Below, one piece after another: positions 15,844-26,903 of a stretch of 64,000 nt of DNA. Where the stretch lies: positions 62,001-126,000 of the forward strand of contig NZ_SCQN01000046.1 of the NCBI RefSeq assembly GCF_004321985.1. Direction: 5' to 3'. The notes under the pieces are model-generated. The model searched no databases and had not been told where the DNA came from. It saw only the letters and a list, made by a program, of their open reading frames with translations. Source of the stretch: Castellaniella sp. (GTDB lineage Bacteria > Pseudomonadota > Gammaproteobacteria > Burkholderiales > Burkholderiaceae_B). The position numbers and the translations under genes were made by a program. The first letter of the stretch is position 1, and every line of letters starts with the position of its first letter.

Positions 15844-17700
15844 ATGCGTGAGGACGGCGACCTGCGGCACATCGAGCCCGCTGTGCCTCGTGCGCACGGG
15901 CCCGAAGCTGTTGCTCGCATGATTCTCGCGGGCTTTGATCGCCACTATTCTCTGTTCCGCTATAGCGCGCAGCGCGCCAAATCGCTCTTCGAATCGGCTG
16001 ACTGGCATGGGATCCAGCAGCTGGCGCGCGAACGCATCGAATACTACGACACGCGTGTTCGGGAATGCGCCACGGCCCTGGGGCAGGCGCTGCGCGGAAC
16101 CGCGCCTGCACAGACCGCGCCGGGCTTGGCGCTGACGGCCGAACAGATCGATTTCTGGCAGGCCACCAAGACTTGCTACATTGCGCTGCTTGCCAGCCAC
16201 CGGCAGCCTGAATGCGCGGAGACGTTCTTCAATTCAGTCTCGTGTCGAATACTGCATCGCAGCTACTTCAACAATGATTTCCTGTTCGTGCGACCGGCCG
16301 TCGCGACCGATTACATCGACAGCCTGCTGCCGTCCTACCGCTCCTACTATCCGCTCACCGATGGCCTGATGCCCAGTCTGATCCGCATGGTGGCCGATTT
16401 TGGCCTGGCGGCGCCTTATCAGGATCTCCCGGCGGATGCCCGACGGATGGCCCGCATGGGTTTGCGCCATCTGCGCCGGGTGCTGCCCAGGGGGCTGGGC
16501 CGGCGCCTGGCGCCAGACTGCCAGATCCAGGTGCTGGGCTCGCTGTTCTTCCGCAACAAGGGCGCCTACATCGTGGGCCGGGTCGTCAACCAGACCGCCA
16601 TCCACCCCTTCGCCGTGGCGCTGCTGCATACGCCTTCCAACCACATTCAGCTCGATGCGCTGCTTCATACCAGCGATGATCTCAGTACGCTGTTCAGCTT
16701 CACGCGCGCGTACTTCCTGGTGGATATGGAGGCCCCCGCCGCCTATGTGGATTTCCTGGCTTCGCTCTTCCCCCGTAAGCCCAAGGCTGAGATCTATACC
16801 ACCATTGGCCTGCAGAAGCAGGGCAAGACCCTCTTCTACCGCGATTTCCTGCACCATCTGTCGCACTCCAGCGATGCTTTCGATGCGGCGCCCGGGATCC
16901 AGGGCATGGTCATGACCGTGTTCACCCTGCCGTCCTACCCGTATGTGTTCAAGCTCATCCGCGAACACATCGCCAAGGACGGCATGGACGAAGCCACCGT
17001 GCGGCGCAAATACCAGCTCGTGAAGAAGCACGACCGCGTCGGGCGCATGGCAGATACCTGGGAATACTCGCAGGTGGCCTTGCCACGCGACCGCTTCTCG
17101 GCTCGGTTGCTCGCCAGCCTGCGTGCGGATGTTCCGGGTCTGCTGGAGGAGTCCACCGATCTCATCGTGTTCAAGCATGTCTATATCGAGCGGCGCATGA
17201 CCCCGCTGAACATCTTCCTGGCCGGTGCCTCGGACACCGCCGTGGATTCTGCGATCCAGCAATACGGCCAGGCGATCCGCGAATTGGCGGCGGCCAACAT
17301 CTTCCCCGGTGACATGCTGTACAAGAACTTTGGCGTCACCCGCCTGGGCCGCGTCGTGTTCTACGACTACGACGAAATCCAGCCCATGGCCGACATGCAG
17401 TTCCGCCGCGTCCCGCCGGCCCCCAACGAGGAGGCCGAGCTTGCCAGCGAGCCCTGGTATCCGGTGGGCGCGAACGATGTGTTCCCCGAAGAATTTTCAC
17501 GCTTCCTGCTGGGTGATCCCAGGGTACGCGCCGCCTTTCTGAAGCACCATTCCGACCTTTTGGAGGCACAATGGTGGCAGAATTGCCGTGCGCGCGCCGC
17601 CCAGGGGCGTATTGAAGACATTTTTCCCTACCCTCCGGCGCGTCGGCTGCATTCGGCTTGCCCGTCCCGCTTCGACCGGGGGGCGACACCCCGTTACTAG
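15844..17700 (+). CDS. aceK: Isocitrate dehydrogenase kinase/phosphatase AceK
   Basis: 618 aa, slightly longer than the usual 570-600. AceK phosphorylates and dephosphorylates isocitrate dehydrogenase to control the branch point between the TCA cycle and the glyoxylate bypass. Recognisable segments include the regulatory N-terminal domain and the kinase-like C-terminal domain with FKLIREHIAKDGM, IVFKHVYIERRMTPLNIF, FPGDMLYKNFGV and VFYDYDEI (the metal-binding DYDE). The final 20 or so residues look like a loose extension. It starts 4 bases after the liuA stop, inside the liu operon, where it is not an expected partner. The aceA and aceB genes are not in this window. Confidence 0.93.
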   Translation: MREDGDLRHIEPAVPRAHGPEAVARMILAGFDRHYSLFRYSAQRAKSLFESADWHGIQQLARERIEYYDTRVRECATALGQALRGTAPAQTAPGLALTAEQIDFWQATKTCYIALLASHRQPECAETFFNSVSCRILHRSYFNNDFLFVRPAVATDYIDSLLPSYRSYYPLTDGLMPSLIRMVADFGLAAPYQDLPADARRMARMGLRHLRRVLPRGLGRRLAPDCQIQVLGSLFFRNKGAYIVGRVVNQTAIHPFAVALLHTPSNHIQLDALLHTSDDLSTLFSFTRAYFLVDMEAPAAYVDFLASLFPRKPKAEIYTTIGLQKQGKTLFYRDFLHHLSHSSDAFDAAPGIQGMVMTVFTLPSYPYVFKLIREHIAKDGMDEATVRRKYQLVKKHDRVGRMADTWEYSQVALPRDRFSARLLASLRADVPGLLEESTDLIVFKHVYIERRMTPLNIFLAGASDTAVDSAIQQYGQAIRELAAANIFPGDMLYKNFGVTRLGRVVFYDYDEIQPMADMQFRRVPPAPNEEAELASEPWYPVGANDVFPEEFSRFLLGDPRVRAAFLKHHSDLLEAQWWQNCRARAAQGRIEDIFPYPPARRLHSACPSRFDRGATPRY

Positions 17701-17709
17701 GAGACCATC

Positions 17710-18891
17710 ATGTCTGATCCCATCGTCATCGTTTCGGCCACCCGCACCCCCATGGGGAGCATGATGGGCAGCCTGTCCGCGCTCTCGGCGCACGAACTGG
17801 GCGCCATTGCCATCCGGGCGGCCGTAGATCGCGCCGGCATTGCGGATGACGCGGTCCAGGAAGTCATCATGGGCAATGTGCTGCAGGCCGGCCAGGGCCA
17901 GGCGCCCGCCCGCCAGGCGACCATCGGCGCCGGTCTGCCAAAGAGCACGCCGGCCAGCACGCTGCACAAGGTCTGCGGCTCGGGCATGAAGGCCGTCATG
18001 CTGGCGCATGACATCATCAAGGCCGAATCGGTCGACGTGGCGGTGGCGGGTGGCATGGAAAGCATGAGCAACGCGCCCTACCTGCTTCTCAAGGGCCGCC
18101 AGGGCTACCGCTATGGCCACTCCACGGTCTACGATCACATGGCGCTCGACGGCCTGGAAGATGCCTACCAGCGCGGCACCGCCATGGGGGTGTTCGCCGA
18201 GGACTGCGCCGGCAAATATCACTTCACGCGTGAAGAACAGGACGCCTTCTCGCTGGAATCGCTCAAGCGCGCACGCACGGCCAATGAAGACGGCAGTTTC
18301 AAGTGGGAAACCGTTCCGGTGACCATCCATGACCGCAAGGGCGATACCGTCGTGGACAAGGACGAGGCCCCGTTCAAGGCCAAGCCTGAGAAGATCCCCA
18401 CGCTGAAGCCAGCGTTCAAGAAGGACGGGACCGTCACGGCGGCCAATTCGTCCTCGATTTCCGATGGGGCTTCCGCCCTGGTTGTCATGCGGGGTTCCAA
18501 GGCGCAGCAACTCGGCGTCAAGCCGCTGGCGCGCATCGTCGCCCATACGCAGCATGCCCAGGAACCCCAGTGGTTCACCACGGCGCCCGTCGGCGCCATG
18601 CAGAAGCTGCTCGCCAAGACCGGCTGGAAGATCGCGGACGTGGACCTGTTCGAAATCAACGAGGCCTTCGCCGTCGTCACCATGGCGGCCATGAAAGAGC
18701 TCGACATCCCCCACGGGAAGGTCAATATCCACGGCGGTGCCACTGCGCTGGGGCATCCCATCGGCTGCTCGGGAGCTCGGCTGATCACCACCCTGATTGG
18801 TGCGTTGCGCAAGACGGGCGGCAAGCGCGGTGTTGCGTCGCTGTGCATCGGCGGCGGTGAAGCTGTCGCCATAGCTATTGAAATGCTGTAA
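17710..18891 (+). CDS. Acetyl-CoA C-acetyltransferase (thiolase)
   Basis: 393 aa, thiolase superfamily. Catalytic Cys89 lies in [17 protein letters not shown], His349 in [16 protein letters not shown], and Cys379 in CIGGGE complete the active site. The length and motif set fit a degradative/biosynthetic acetoacetyl-CoA thiolase. In this operon it would cleave acetoacetyl-CoA made from leucine to two acetyl-CoA. It follows aceK by 9 bases with a TAGGAGACC ribosome binding site. A 15-bp hairpin lies between it and liuB. Confidence 0.95.
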   Translation: MSDPIVIVSATRTPMGSMMGSLSALSAHELGAIAIRAAVDRAGIADDAVQEVIMGNVLQAGQGQAPARQATIGAGLPKSTPASTLHKVCGSGMKAVMLAHDIIKAESVDVAVAGGMESMSNAPYLLLKGRQGYRYGHSTVYDHMALDGLEDAYQRGTAMGVFAEDCAGKYHFTREEQDAFSLESLKRARTANEDGSFKWETVPVTIHDRKGDTVVDKDEAPFKAKPEKIPTLKPAFKKDGTVTAANSSSISDGASALVVMRGSKAQQLGVKPLARIVAHTQHAQEPQWFTTAPVGAMQKLLAKTGWKIADVDLFEINEAFAVVTMAAMKELDIPHGKVNIHGGATALGHPIGCSGARLITTLIGALRKTGGKRGVASLCIGGGEAVAIAIEML

Positions 18892-18901
18892 ATCCGGACA
18901 G

Positions 18902-18936
18902 CACACCACGGGCCGGGATCACCGGCCCGTGGTGTG
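18902..18936 (+). terminator. Perfect 15-bp hairpin between thiolase and liuB
   Basis: CACACCACGGGCCGG, loop GATCA, then the exact complement. It starts 10 bases after the thiolase stop. No T-run follows, only a mixed TCTGCCTCCTTTC tract, so it is a weak or partial terminator, an RNA-stability element, or a processing site setting different mRNA levels for the two halves of the operon. Confidence 0.6.
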
Positions 18937-18959
18937 TCTGCCTCCTTTCAGGAATCGTC

Positions 18960-20561
18960 ATGCCGGTCATCGAGTCCCGCATCAATCCACGATCACAAGA
19001 ATTCCAGGACAATGCCCGCTCGATGCGGGCACAAATTGAAGATCTGCAGGCGCAACTCGCCCGCACGGCACGGGGTGGCAGCGAGTCCGCGCGTGCCAAG
19101 CACATCGCCCGCGGCAAGCTGCTGCCGCGCGAGCGGGTGGAGCGTCTGCTGGACCCGGGTACGCCTTTTCTGGAACTGTCCCCGTTGGCGGCGCACGACG
19201 TCTATGACAACGCCTCGCCGGGTGCCGGGTTGATCACTGGCATCGGTCGGATCAGCGGCACCGAGTGCGTCATTGTCTGCAACGACGCCACCGTCAAGGG
19301 CGGCACCTACTATCCGCTGACGGTGAAGAAGCACCTGCGTGCTCAGGAGATCGCCCAGCAGAACCATCTGCCATGCGTCTATCTGGTCGATTCGGGCGGG
19401 GCGAACCTGCCCAACCAGGATGAAGTCTTCCCGGATCGGGACCATTTCGGGCGCATCTTCTACAATCAGGCCGTCATGTCGTCCCTGGGTATCGCCCAGC
19501 TGGCGGTCGTCATGGGGTCGTGCACAGCCGGTGGCGCCTATGTGCCCGCCATGAGCGACGAGTCCATCATCGTACGCAACCAGGGCACCATCTTCCTGGG
19601 GGGGCCGCCGCTGGTGAAGGCGGCCACGGGCGAAGAGGTCACGGCAGAGGACCTGGGCGGCGGCGATGTACACACCCGCCTGTCGGGTGTTGCCGACCAC
19701 TTGGCCGAAAACGATACCCATGCACTGCGGCTGGCTCGCGAGGCTGTGGCCCGACTCAACCGGCCGGCGATGCCGCTCGCCGGCCCCTGGTCAGAGCCGT
19801 TGTACGACCCAGCACAGCTCGACGGCATCATCCCCCAGGACACACGCAAGCCCTACGATGTGCGCGAGGTCATCGCGCGCATCACCGACGGGTCGGAGTT
19901 CGAGGAGTTCAAGGCGCGCTATGGCACCACCCTGGTGACCGGGTTTGCCCATATCTATGGCATGCCGGTGGGCATCATTGCCAACAACGGCATCCTGTTC
20001 TCGGAAGCGGCCCAGAAGGGCACCCACTTCATCGAGCTGTGTTGCCAGCGCAAGACCCCGCTGGTCTTTCTGCAGAACATCAGCGGCTTCATGGTGGGCC
20101 GCAAATACGAGAACGAAGGCATTGCGCGTCACGGCGCCAAGATGGTCACGGCGGTCTCGACGGCGGCCGTCCCCAAGTTCACCGTCCTGATTGGCGGGTC
20201 GTTTGGCGCTGGCAATTACGGGATGTGCGGGCGCGCCTTCGGTCCGCGGCTGTTGTTCATGTGGCCCAACGCCCGCATTTCGGTCATGGGCGGCGAGCAG
20301 GCGGCCAGCGTGCTGGCCACGGTGCGTCGCGACAGCATCGAGCGCAAGGGCGGCCATTGGTCTGCTCAGGAGGAGGATGCTTTCAAGGCACCCATTCGGG
20401 CCCAGTATGAGCACGAAGGCCATGCCTACTACTCCACGGCGCGTTTGTGGGATGACGGCATCATTGCGCCCGCCGAGACGCGCCGCGTCCTGGGACTGGG
20501 GCTGGCGGCTGCGCGGCATGCCCCGATCGAAGAGACGCGCTTCGGCGTATTCCGGATGTAA
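18960..20561 (+). CDS. liuB: Methylcrotonyl-CoA carboxylase, carboxyltransferase (beta) subunit
   Basis: 533 aa, acetyl/propionyl-CoA carboxylase beta family. It transfers CO2 from biotin to 3-methylcrotonyl-CoA, giving 3-methylglutaconyl-CoA. Segments typical of MCC-beta are [64 protein letters not shown] (split across two crotonase folds) and [12 protein letters not shown], plus the late oxyanion-hole glycines [14 protein letters not shown]. Its own ATG at 18960 follows CCTTTCAGGAATCGTC. It partners with liuD 11 bases downstream. Confidence 0.95.
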   Translation: MPVIESRINPRSQEFQDNARSMRAQIEDLQAQLARTARGGSESARAKHIARGKLLPRERVERLLDPGTPFLELSPLAAHDVYDNASPGAGLITGIGRISGTECVIVCNDATVKGGTYYPLTVKKHLRAQEIAQQNHLPCVYLVDSGGANLPNQDEVFPDRDHFGRIFYNQAVMSSLGIAQLAVVMGSCTAGGAYVPAMSDESIIVRNQGTIFLGGPPLVKAATGEEVTAEDLGGGDVHTRLSGVADHLAENDTHALRLAREAVARLNRPAMPLAGPWSEPLYDPAQLDGIIPQDTRKPYDVREVIARITDGSEFEEFKARYGTTLVTGFAHIYGMPVGIIANNGILFSEAAQKGTHFIELCCQRKTPLVFLQNISGFMVGRKYENEGIARHGAKMVTAVSTAAVPKFTVLIGGSFGAGNYGMCGRAFGPRLLFMWPNARISVMGGEQAASVLATVRRDSIERKGGHWSAQEEDAFKAPIRAQYEHEGHAYYSTARLWDDGIIAPAETRRVLGLGLAAARHAPIEETRFGVFRM

Positions 20562-20572
20562 GGAGACTGCTT

Positions 20573-22578
<2,006 letters not shown>

Positions 22579-22582
<4 letters not shown>

Positions 22583-23583
22583 ATGCATTCAAAGTAGCCA
22601 TCCTGGCGCTGGGCGGCACGATTGCCATGACGAAAAGCGAGGATGGCGGGGTCGTGCCGACGCTCACCGGTGAGATGCTGGCGGCGGCGGTGCCGGGTCT
22701 GGGCGAGCTTGCGCAGATCGACGCACGCACCTTCCGCCAGCTTCCGAGCCCCCATCTGAAATACGGTGATCTGGAGGACCTGGCCGGGGAAATCATTCGG
22801 CTGGATCAGGCCGGTTGCCGTGGCGTGGTCGTCACCCAGGGCACCGACACCATCGAGGAAACCGCATTCGTGCTGGACCTTTTGACGGACCTGGAGATGC
22901 CGGTCGTCGTCACGGGCGCCATGCGCAATCCCACCGTGGCTGGGGCGGACGGCCCGGCGAACCTGTTGGCGTCTGTCCAGGTGGCCATCAGTTCCGAAGC
23001 GCGCGGCTGTGGGTGCCTCGTGGTGATGAACGATGAAATCCATGCTGCCCGCTTCGTGCGCAAGATGCACACGAGCCGCCTGGATGCCTTCGGCTCGCCG
23101 GCGAGCGGCCGACTGGGCTGGGTCAGCGAGGGTCGGGTCTTCGTAGGGTCCAGGCTGGAGCGACCGCCCACCATCCCGCTGTCGGGGTTGAGCGAGAATC
23201 ATCGGGTGGCGCTCATCACCGTCGCGCTGGGCGATGACGGTACGCTCATCCGGGCGCTGCCGCCCGGACAATTCCAGGGGCTGGTCGTGGAGGCGACAGG
23301 CGGCGGGCATGTGCCGGTCGAGGTTGCCGATGCGTTGGAAGTAGTGGCGCGGCGGATGCCCGTCATCCTGGCCTCGCGCACGGGTGCCGGTGAAACGTTG
23401 TCGCACACCTATGGGTTTCCCGGCGGCGAAATCGACCTCCAGCGTAGGGGGCTGATCCGCGCCGGCTGGCTGGATGGCCTGAAGGCCAAGACACTGCTCA
23501 CGCTACTGCTTCGCCACGGAGTCACCAGTGTCTCGGACATCAGTGCGGCCTTCGAACCATGGGGCGGTGGCTCGCGTCGCTGA
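22579..23583 (+). CDS. Asparaginase (type I/II family) in the liu operon
   Basis: 334 aa. Both catalytic threonine motifs are present: LGGTIA with Thr14, and VVTQGTDTIEE with Thr89-Asp90. No signal peptide is seen, so it is cytoplasmic. It overlaps liuD by 4 bases, showing operon membership. Why an asparaginase would travel with leucine breakdown is unclear; the true substrate may be another amide. The end of the gene overlaps nothing, and the operon ends about here. Confidence 0.9.
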
Positions 23584-23703
23584 GCGGACTTCCGCGGTCG
23601 GTTCACATGCCAGATAGCGGACCGGGGTGACGGGATCGCTTTCCAGATCCCGCACCGGGTCGAAGGACGGGTCCGCGTATTCAATGCGGGCCATGTCCCG
23701 TGC

Positions 23704-24327
23704 TTACTTTTTCTCGGCCAGGATCTGCTTCACCAGCTTGTCGGTTTCGTCCACTGAGCCCTGATAGCTGTTCATGTTGGCGGGCGAGGTCAGGTAGCGG
23801 CCGCCGATGGCAAAGGTCGGTGTGCCGTTGATGTGGTAGGCCTTGGCCAGTTCATCGGCCCGCTTGACCTTGGTCTGGACGCCAAAGGAGTTGAATGCGT
23901 CGGTGAATGCTTTGCGATCCAGCCCCTGCGACACAGCCCAGTCGGTGATCTGCTTTGCTTCGAAGAGCTGCTTGTGCTCTTCGTGGATGGCCTTGAAGAC
24001 GGCCGAATGCAGATCCAGCCGGTTCATCGCCTCCAGCGTGTAGTAGAGCTTCTGGAGATCCTGCATGCTGGCGTTGAAGGCGACCGGCACATACTTGAAC
24101 ACCATGTCCTTGGGTGCCGTCTTGAGCCATTTTTCGAGCAACGGCTCGACCGCATTGCAGTGGGGGCAGGTGTAGGCGTAGAACTCCAGGACTTCCACTT
24201 TCCCCGGGTAGTCGGTTGGCTGGACCGGATCCACCTTGTCGAATTCAGCGGCGTGTACCGGGGTCATGGCCAGTGCGGCCAGACCCAGGACCAAGCCGGA
24301 AGCGATGCGGGAAAACAGAGTGTTCAT
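23704..24327 (-). CDS. dsbA: Thiol:disulfide interchange protein DsbA
   Basis: 207 aa. A Sec signal peptide (about 1-26, ending VHA) leads into a thioredoxin-fold domain with helical insert. The active site is CPHC at 54-57, the classical DsbA motif, and the cis-Pro loop is in GTPTFAIGGRY. It oxidises cysteines of exported proteins in the periplasm. The ATG at 24327 was chosen because the signal peptide begins there. It is the last gene of an argS-SPOR-dsbA leftward operon, 22 bases after the SPOR gene. Confidence 0.94.
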   Translation of the reverse strand: MNTLFSRIASGLVLGLAALAMTPVHAAEFDKVDPVQPTDYPGKVEVLEFYAYTCPHCNAVEPLLEKWLKTAPKDMVFKYVPVAFNASMQDLQKLYYTLEAMNRLDLHSAVFKAIHEEHKQLFEAKQITDWAVSQGLDRKAFTDAFNSFGVQTKVKRADELAKAYHINGTPTFAIGGRYLTSPANMNSYQGSVDETDKLVKQILAEKK

Positions 24328-24349
24328 GGTGTGACTCCTGAAGTGCAGA

Positions 24350-25096
24350 TCAGGGGCGAACGACAGCGGATTGAATCTTGTCGTCACCCAATTTGGTTCG
24401 TGCCCGGTTCATGTCGTCGATCCCCTTGAAGGGACCGACCCGCACGCGATTGATGGGAGCGCCGTTGGCCTCGCCGGCTTCAACATGCACGGGCAGCCCC
24501 AGCAGGACGACGCGTGCCAGCATGGCCTGTGCCTCGTCCTTGGAGCGGAAAGCCCCGGTTTGTAGATAATAGGTGGTTTGCGTGCCCGTTGCCGGCCGGG
24601 TGGATGCTGGTGGTGGAGGAGGGGGCGGAACGGGCAGGTTGGTGGATGGACGTGCAATCGGCGCGGTCAGGGGAGGCGTCACGCTGGACGGCTTGGCGGA
24701 GGCGACGATGGCGGGCTTGCTGTCAGCCGATGATTTGGAGGCGGATTTCTTGTCGATGCCTGCGATGATCTGCCCAATGGCGTCCGATAGCGGGTTTTCG
24801 GGGGACGCATTCGGATCAGGCGCGGGGGCCGGCGGGTTGGTGCTGCTACCGCCTAGCGCCTGAGACCGGGTTCCGGCAGGACCGTCCTTGCCGTACAGCG
24901 AAATGTTGGGGTCGGGCGCATTGGCGACGTCCGGCAACAAGGTGCTGGGTGTGCTGCGGCTGGCCTTGTCCTTGAAGGGCATGGGCGCCTGGGTGACGAA
25001 CAGGGCCACGGCGACGGCGGCCGCCACACCGAGCACCATGCCCAGCACCAGGCCGAACCAGGCGCCACGGGACCCCGAAGCTTTCTTGCGGGCCAT
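24350..25096 (-). CDS. SPOR-domain inner-membrane protein (FtsN-like)
   Basis: 248 aa. One N-terminal transmembrane helix (about 12-34) after a basic cytoplasmic stretch, a long Pro/Ala/Ser-rich periplasmic linker with a run of eight prolines near residue 155, and a C-terminal SPOR domain (about 172-247; YYLQTGAFRSKDEAQAML, RVRVGPFKGIDDMNRARTKL). SPOR domains bind denuded peptidoglycan at the septum. The layout resembles FtsN. It lies 3 bases after argS, the common arrangement in Bordetella and relatives. Confidence 0.9.
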   Translation of the reverse strand: MARKKASGSRGAWFGLVLGMVLGVAAAVAVALFVTQAPMPFKDKASRSTPSTLLPDVANAPDPNISLYGKDGPAGTRSQALGGSSTNPPAPAPDPNASPENPLSDAIGQIIAGIDKKSASKSSADSKPAIVASAKPSSVTPPLTAPIARPSTNLPVPPPPPPPASTRPATGTQTTYYLQTGAFRSKDEAQAMLARVVLLGLPVHVEAGEANGAPINRVRVGPFKGIDDMNRARTKLGDDKIQSAVVRP

Positions 25097-25099
25097 GGG

Positions 25100-26782
25100 C
25101 TACATCCGCTCCGGGGCGCTGACCCCAAGCAACCCCAGGCCGTTGGAGATCACGCGCGCCGTGGACTGGGCCAGGCGCAGGCGCGCTGCGGTCAGCGCCG
25201 GGTCATCGCCCCAGATGCGCTCGCTGTTGTACCACGAGTGAAAGTCTGCGGCGCAGTCGCGCAGCCAGAAAGCGAGCTGGTGGGGTGCGAGTTCCAGGGC
25301 GGCCTGGGTCAGCACGCCGGGGTATTCGGCTAGCCGCTGCATCAGCGCGATTTCGGTAGGGGCCGTCAGCGGAGTGGGGTCCGCGGTGGCGATGGGCGCC
25401 GGGGTTTCGTGCTGGTTCAGCAGTGAATGGATGCGCGCGTGGGCGTATTGGATGTAATAGACCGGATTTTCCTCGCTGTGCGATAAGGCCAGGTCGATGT
25501 CGAAGACGAATTCCGAGTCGGCGCGCCGCTGGGCCAGGAAAAAGCGCACGGCATCGCGCCCGACCCAGTCGATCAGATCGCGCAAGGTGACGTAGCTGCC
25601 AGCCCGCTTGGAGATCTTGACCTCTGTGCCGTCACGCATGACGCGGACCATCTTGTGCAGCACGTAGGCAGGGTAATCGGCGGGGATACCAAGATCGAGG
25701 CCCTGCAGGCCGGCGCGCACCCGGGCGATGGTGCCATGGTGGTCGGTTCCCTGGATGTTGATGGCCGTACGAAAGCCCCGCTCCCACTTGGCGACGTGAT
25801 AGGCCACGTCCGGGACGAAATAGGTGTAGCCGCCCTCGGACTTGCGCATGACGCGGTCCTTGTCGTCGCCCGTGCCCAGTTCAGTCGTGCGCAGCCACAG
25901 CGCACCATCCCGTTCGTAGGTGTGGCCGGCTGCGATCAGGGCCTGGACGGTGCGCTCCACCCGGCCGCTGGTGTAGAGCGAGCTTTCCAGATAGTAGTTG
26001 TCGAAGTGCAAGTCGAAGGCCTGCAGATCCAGATCCTGTTCGTGGCGCAGGTAGGCGACGGCGAAGCGCCGGATGGCTTCCAGATCGTCCAGGTCGCCGG
26101 TCGCCTGGATGGGGGCACCGTCGCTGGCCTGGACGGTTGCCCGAGTACGGTAATCGTTGGCGATGTCCTGGATGTAGTCACCCTTGTAGCCGTCCGCCGG
26201 GAATCGTGGATCGTCGGGTGCGATGCCGTGTGCGCGTGCCTGTACGCTCACCGCCAGGTTGTGGATCTGGTTGCCGGCGTCGTTGTAGTAGAACTCGCGC
26301 GTGACCTGAGCGCCTTGGGTGGTGAACAGCCGGCAGATCGAGTCGCCCAGCGCCGCCTGGCGGGCATGGCCCACGTGCAACGGCCCCGTGGGATTGGCCG
26401 ATACGAATTCCACCAGGACCTTGCGGTCACTGGCCGGTCGCCAGCCGTAGCGTTCCCCTTGGGCGCGAATGGCCTCCAGAACGGCTTGGTGGGCGGATGC
26501 GGAGAGGCGAAAGTTGATGAAGCCAGGTCCGGCCACTTCGGCCTGGGCAACCAGCCGTCCGGCATCCGGCAACGCCATCAGCGCGTCCACGATGGCCTGG
26601 GCCAGTTCGCGCGGGTTACGGTGTGCGGTGCGCGCCGCCTGCAGGGCCACGTTGCAGGCGACGTCACCGTGAGCGGCGACCTTGGGGCGCTCCAGCGTGA
26701 TGTCCGCCTGCAAGTCCGGGACCAGGGAATGAACAGCAGAATGCAGGAGGGATATGAGCTGGGCGTGTTGCTCGGGTAGCAT
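25100..26782 (-). CDS. argS: Arginyl-tRNA synthetase ArgRS
   Basis: 560 aa, class I synthetase. The HIGH motif is HVGH at 136-139 within [16 protein letters not shown]; the KMSKS position reads KISKRAG. The N-terminal additional domain (Add1, about 1-110) and the C-terminal helical anticodon domain ending LGVSAPERM are present. The ATG at 26782 fits. It is the first gene of the argS-SPOR-dsbA operon. Confidence 0.96.
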   Translation of the reverse strand: MLPEQHAQLISLLHSAVHSLVPDLQADITLERPKVAAHGDVACNVALQAARTAHRNPRELAQAIVDALMALPDAGRLVAQAEVAGPGFINFRLSASAHQAVLEAIRAQGERYGWRPASDRKVLVEFVSANPTGPLHVGHARQAALGDSICRLFTTQGAQVTREFYYNDAGNQIHNLAVSVQARAHGIAPDDPRFPADGYKGDYIQDIANDYRTRATVQASDGAPIQATGDLDDLEAIRRFAVAYLRHEQDLDLQAFDLHFDNYYLESSLYTSGRVERTVQALIAAGHTYERDGALWLRTTELGTGDDKDRVMRKSEGGYTYFVPDVAYHVAKWERGFRTAINIQGTDHHGTIARVRAGLQGLDLGIPADYPAYVLHKMVRVMRDGTEVKISKRAGSYVTLRDLIDWVGRDAVRFFLAQRRADSEFVFDIDLALSHSEENPVYYIQYAHARIHSLLNQHETPAPIATADPTPLTAPTEIALMQRLAEYPGVLTQAALELAPHQLAFWLRDCAADFHSWYNSERIWGDDPALTAARLRLAQSTARVISNGLGLLGVSAPERM

Positions 26783-26858
26783 GAATTCGGTAATCAGAGG
26801 GTGGTGGCGCGTGTGCAGCCCGGCGGCGGGGTCCGGGGCCGGCCCGCAAATACAGATA

Positions 26859-26885
26859 CCCCGAAATCATAGCCTGATTCAGGGG
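26859..26885 (-). terminator. Possible weak terminator after the RHS gene
   Basis: An imperfect hairpin, CCCC-GA-AATCA-TAGCC-TGATT-CA-GGGG, 18 bases past the RHS stop codon. It has internal mismatches and no T-run, so it is tentative. The space 26783-26903 between argS and the RHS gene shows no ORF of credible length. Confidence 0.35.
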
Positions 26886-26903
26886 TGTTGCGCTCAGCCG
26901 CCG

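Noticed and set aside
17497-18909. 470-codon open frame on the minus strand opposite the thiolase
   Set aside because: The thiolase has a complete active site; the antisense frame has no recognisable domain.
23503-23694. 63-codon minus-strand ORF starting 10 bases after dsbA
   Set aside because: It overlaps the end of the asparaginase gene by about 80 bases, has a weak ribosome binding site and no recognised family. The opening MARIEYADPS faintly recalls carboxymuconolactone-decarboxylase proteins, but the rest does not; possibly a remnant, not supported.
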